NCBI GenBank assembly: GCA_964617665.1
Contig: CAZUAH010000612.1
Span: 1-7,994, forward strand
Reading direction: 5' to 3'
DNA: 7,994 nucleotides
Source: JADHUC01 sp964617665
GTDB taxonomy: Bacteria > Planctomycetota > Planctomycetia > Pirellulales > Pirellulaceae
In this document: positions 6,535 through 7,994 of the stretch, piece after piece
Numbering within the stretch: position 1 is the stretch's first letter
Layout: every line of letters starts with the position of its first letter
Position numbers and translations under genes: made by a program
Notes under the pieces: generated by a model
What the model saw: only the letters and a program-made list of their open reading frames with translations
Database searches by the model: none
What the model was told of the DNA's origin: nothing

Positions 6535-7479
6535 TCATTTCACTCGAATCACCATACGTGCCTTGAATGAATCGCTGGGCTTCAGGACGCTCAAACCCGC
6601 GTCTACGCCAGCTTCGTGCAATTCGAAGTAGTTTGGAACGCACGTGTACGGTTCGATGCAGACCGCCTCGCGATGTGGCGGATTGTAGACAACGCATTGG
6701 CTGAACGCGTCGTCGAATGCGACCTCCAATTGTCGGTCGCTGTTCGGATCGATCAACCAGCAGGTATGAACGCCGTCCGATGAATCGAGCCCCGTGAACA
6801 CGTCGTCGAACGCCATCTCTCCGAACGCAAGCCCCGTACGATACGATTCCGGAGAATCCAAGGGCAGCAGCTTTCCCGTCGGCAGCATGTCGGACAGTTG
6901 CCAGCGACCGCTGGCCGGCACCTGCACACGGCAAGCATCCGCCTGGTTTCCGCCCAAGGGTACGCAAAAGTACGGATGTAGGCCGAAGCCGAAAGGCACA
7001 GGCTCATTGCCGGTGTTTTCGATTTCGTAATCAGCCAGCAAGGTCTGGCCGCTCACCTCGTATGCCGCAGCAACGCGAAAATCGGCGGGCCAGGAATCGG
7101 TCAACCCCGGTTCATTTTCGGACGCCATAAACTGTCCAACGACGCGACGATCCGACTGTTCAACGACGCGCCATGGCCGGGTGTGAACGAAGCCATGGAT
7201 CGCATTGCCACGGCCATCGTCGCCCTCCAAGCGATACTCGCGACCATTCCAATTCAAAGTCTTTCCGCGAAGCCGTCCCGGGTACGGAAACAGAATCGGC
7301 ATCCCGCTGCCCGACGCCCGTTTGTCGCCGTTCTCGAAACCCGGCTCCGACCAGATCGCGTCGATCGTCTGGCCGTCTACGGGAACACGGAACCGAAAGC
7401 AATTGAACCCGAACCCCGCAAGCACCTCTGCTTCCGCACCGCTTGCACCGTCGCGTATTTTGATCGTCTGAACGCCCAT
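6535..7479 (-). CDS. galM: Aldose 1-epimerase (galactose mutarotase family)
   Basis: The 314-residue product fits the family, which interconverts alpha and beta anomers of aldoses such as galactose and glucose in the cytoplasm. The catalytic set is visible: H95 in NAIHGF, H168 in FGFGLHPYF (general acid) and E276 in CIEPYTC (general base). The conserved substrate-binding stretch ILFPYPGRLRG lies near residues 62-72. The start is supported by GAGGA 6 bases before the ATG at 7479 (reading leftwards). The gene converges on the sialidase-like gene, with repeat copy B between them, and no partner gene for sugar use is adjacent in the window. It could be a GalM-like hexose-6-phosphate mutarotase (YeaD-type), which cannot be told apart by eye. 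Confidence 0.9.
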   Translation of the reverse strand: MGVQTIKIRDGASGAEAEVLAGFGFNCFRFRVPVDGQTIDAIWSEPGFENGDKRASGSGMPILFPYPGRLRGKTLNWNGREYRLEGDDGRGNAIHGFVHTRPWRVVEQSDRRVVGQFMASENEPGLTDSWPADFRVAAAYEVSGQTLLADYEIENTGNEPVPFGFGLHPYFCVPLGGNQADACRVQVPASGRWQLSDMLPTGKLLPLDSPESYRTGLAFGEMAFDDVFTGLDSSDGVHTCWLIDPNSDRQLEVAFDDAFSQCVVYNPPHREAVCIEPYTCVPNYFELHEAGVDAGLSVLKPSDSFKARMVIRVK

Positions 7480-7895
7480 CAGATATCCTCACGTAGCATC
7501 GTTTCGGGAGTTGTCGTCAGCCGGCCGGAAGAAAGCCGCCCGCGAATGGCGCGAATCGTCACGACTACTCAAGCTGCATTCTTGCCAGTCCACGCAAGCC
7601 ACACTTCCATTCCAAGAGACGCGAGAATCCCTAACGAATTCTGCATTTTCCGCGCCCATTTGCGTCATTCGCGGGCAACCTATCTGTTGCGTTTTCGTAG
7701 TCCCTGTCAGCCCCTCGCGTCTCCTGTCCTTGTAGACTGGGCGTTCCTGCCCGTCCTACTTGCGATTTCGAATTACACGAGGCACCGCGGCAATTGACAA
7801 GACGCGTCATGTTTCTCTATCTGTCCGACCACTAGTGCCGACTCGACGGCCAGCACTCGGCCACCTCGGTTTGGTGTATCAGATTTCGCCTCGGA
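7480..7895. other. Gene-free stretch between galM and tRNA-Val
   Basis: No convincing gene is seen. Short open frames here (for example 7511-7735) have no ribosome binding site and unremarkable composition. The galM promoter should lie in the left part on the minus strand, but no clear -35/-10 pair is visible. A TTGACA at 7794-7799 has no good -10 partner. An inverted repeat lies at 7539-7675. Confidence 0.6.
7539..7675. repeat. Inverted repeat pair of 18 bases, 101 bases apart
   Basis: CCCGCGAATGGCGCGAAT at 7539-7556 is the reverse complement of 7658-7675 at 16 of 18 positions. The 101 bases between are not obviously structured or coding. It may be a small decayed repeat element. Confidence 0.55.
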
Positions 7896-7925
7896 TTGAC
7901 AGCCACCTTTGTTCGGGCATAGTAT
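7896..7925 (+). promoter_or_regulatory. Promoter of tRNA-Val
   Basis: A perfect -35 hexamer TTGACA (7896-7901) is followed after 18 bases by TAGTAT (7920-7925, four of six to TATAAT). Transcription would begin near 7932, about 9 bases before the tRNA. Confidence 0.65.
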
Positions 7926-7940
7926 GAGACGCTACTGACC

Positions 7941-7994
7941 GGGCGATTAGCTCAGTTGGCTAGAGCGCCGCCCTTACAAGGCGGAAGTCGTTGG
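7941..7994 (+). tRNA. tRNA-Val, anticodon TAC (3' end outside window)
   Basis: The sequence folds as the first two thirds of a tRNA. The 5' acceptor strand is GGGCGAT (7941-7947). The D arm has stem GCTC/GAGC (7950-7953 with 7963-7966) and a loop with the conserved GG. The anticodon stem CCGCC/GGCGG (7968-7972 with 7980-7984) closes the loop CTTACAA, giving anticodon TAC (7975-7977), which reads GUA and related valine codons. The variable loop starts with AAGTC, and the T arm and acceptor 3' strand lie beyond the window end. Confidence 0.95.

Noticed and set aside
7183..7797. Plus-strand frame of 204 codons overlapping galM and the following gap
   Set aside because: More than half is antisense to galM, whose catalytic residues are intact. 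The product has low-complexity shadow-frame composition and no start signal.

Overview
The window looks like a chromosomal segment of a planctomycete (Pirellulaceae-like) bacterium. This is inferred from the gene content: a secreted Asp-box sialidase-like protein, a membrane protein with a GspG-type domain, and a radical SAM/SPASM enzyme with a fused PqqD-like domain. Moderately high GC, long intergenic spaces and palindromic GC-rich intergenic repeats fit the same picture. No species marker is present.

Layout, left to right. Bases 1-116 hold one end of a palindromic repeat (copy A). A glycerol dehydrogenase (gldA, 182-1273) follows. After a 180-base gap with a small hairpin and a good extended -10 promoter comes a tight four-gene plus-strand cluster (1454-6283). 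It encodes a two-pass membrane protein with a GspG-like calcium-binding domain, a CPBP-family intramembrane protease, a radical SAM/SPASM enzyme with an N-terminal PqqD-like domain, and an exported sialidase-like beta-propeller. The junctions overlap by 8 and 17 bases and are then spaced by 1 base, so the genes are very probably co-transcribed and translationally coupled. A second repeat copy (B, 6351-6521), inverted relative to A, separates this cluster from a convergent aldose 1-epimerase gene (galM, 6535-7479, minus strand). The rest is a gene-free stretch with a short inverted repeat, then a promoter and the first 54 bases of tRNA-Val(UAC), cut by the window end.

How the genes may work together. 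gldA and galM are ordinary carbon-metabolism genes. The four-gene cluster is the unusual part: an enzyme class that modifies peptides and proteins, an intramembrane protease class often found with peptide maturation, immunity or protein sorting, a membrane-anchored pseudopilin-like domain, and an exported glycan-active-like protein. No RiPP precursor peptide was found in the cluster, so the substrate is unknown. It could be encoded elsewhere or be one of the neighbours. The 94%-identical inverted repeat copies (66/70 bases) bracket gldA plus the whole cluster, so the 6.3-kb block could be flipped or moved by recombination, but the window does not show that this happens.
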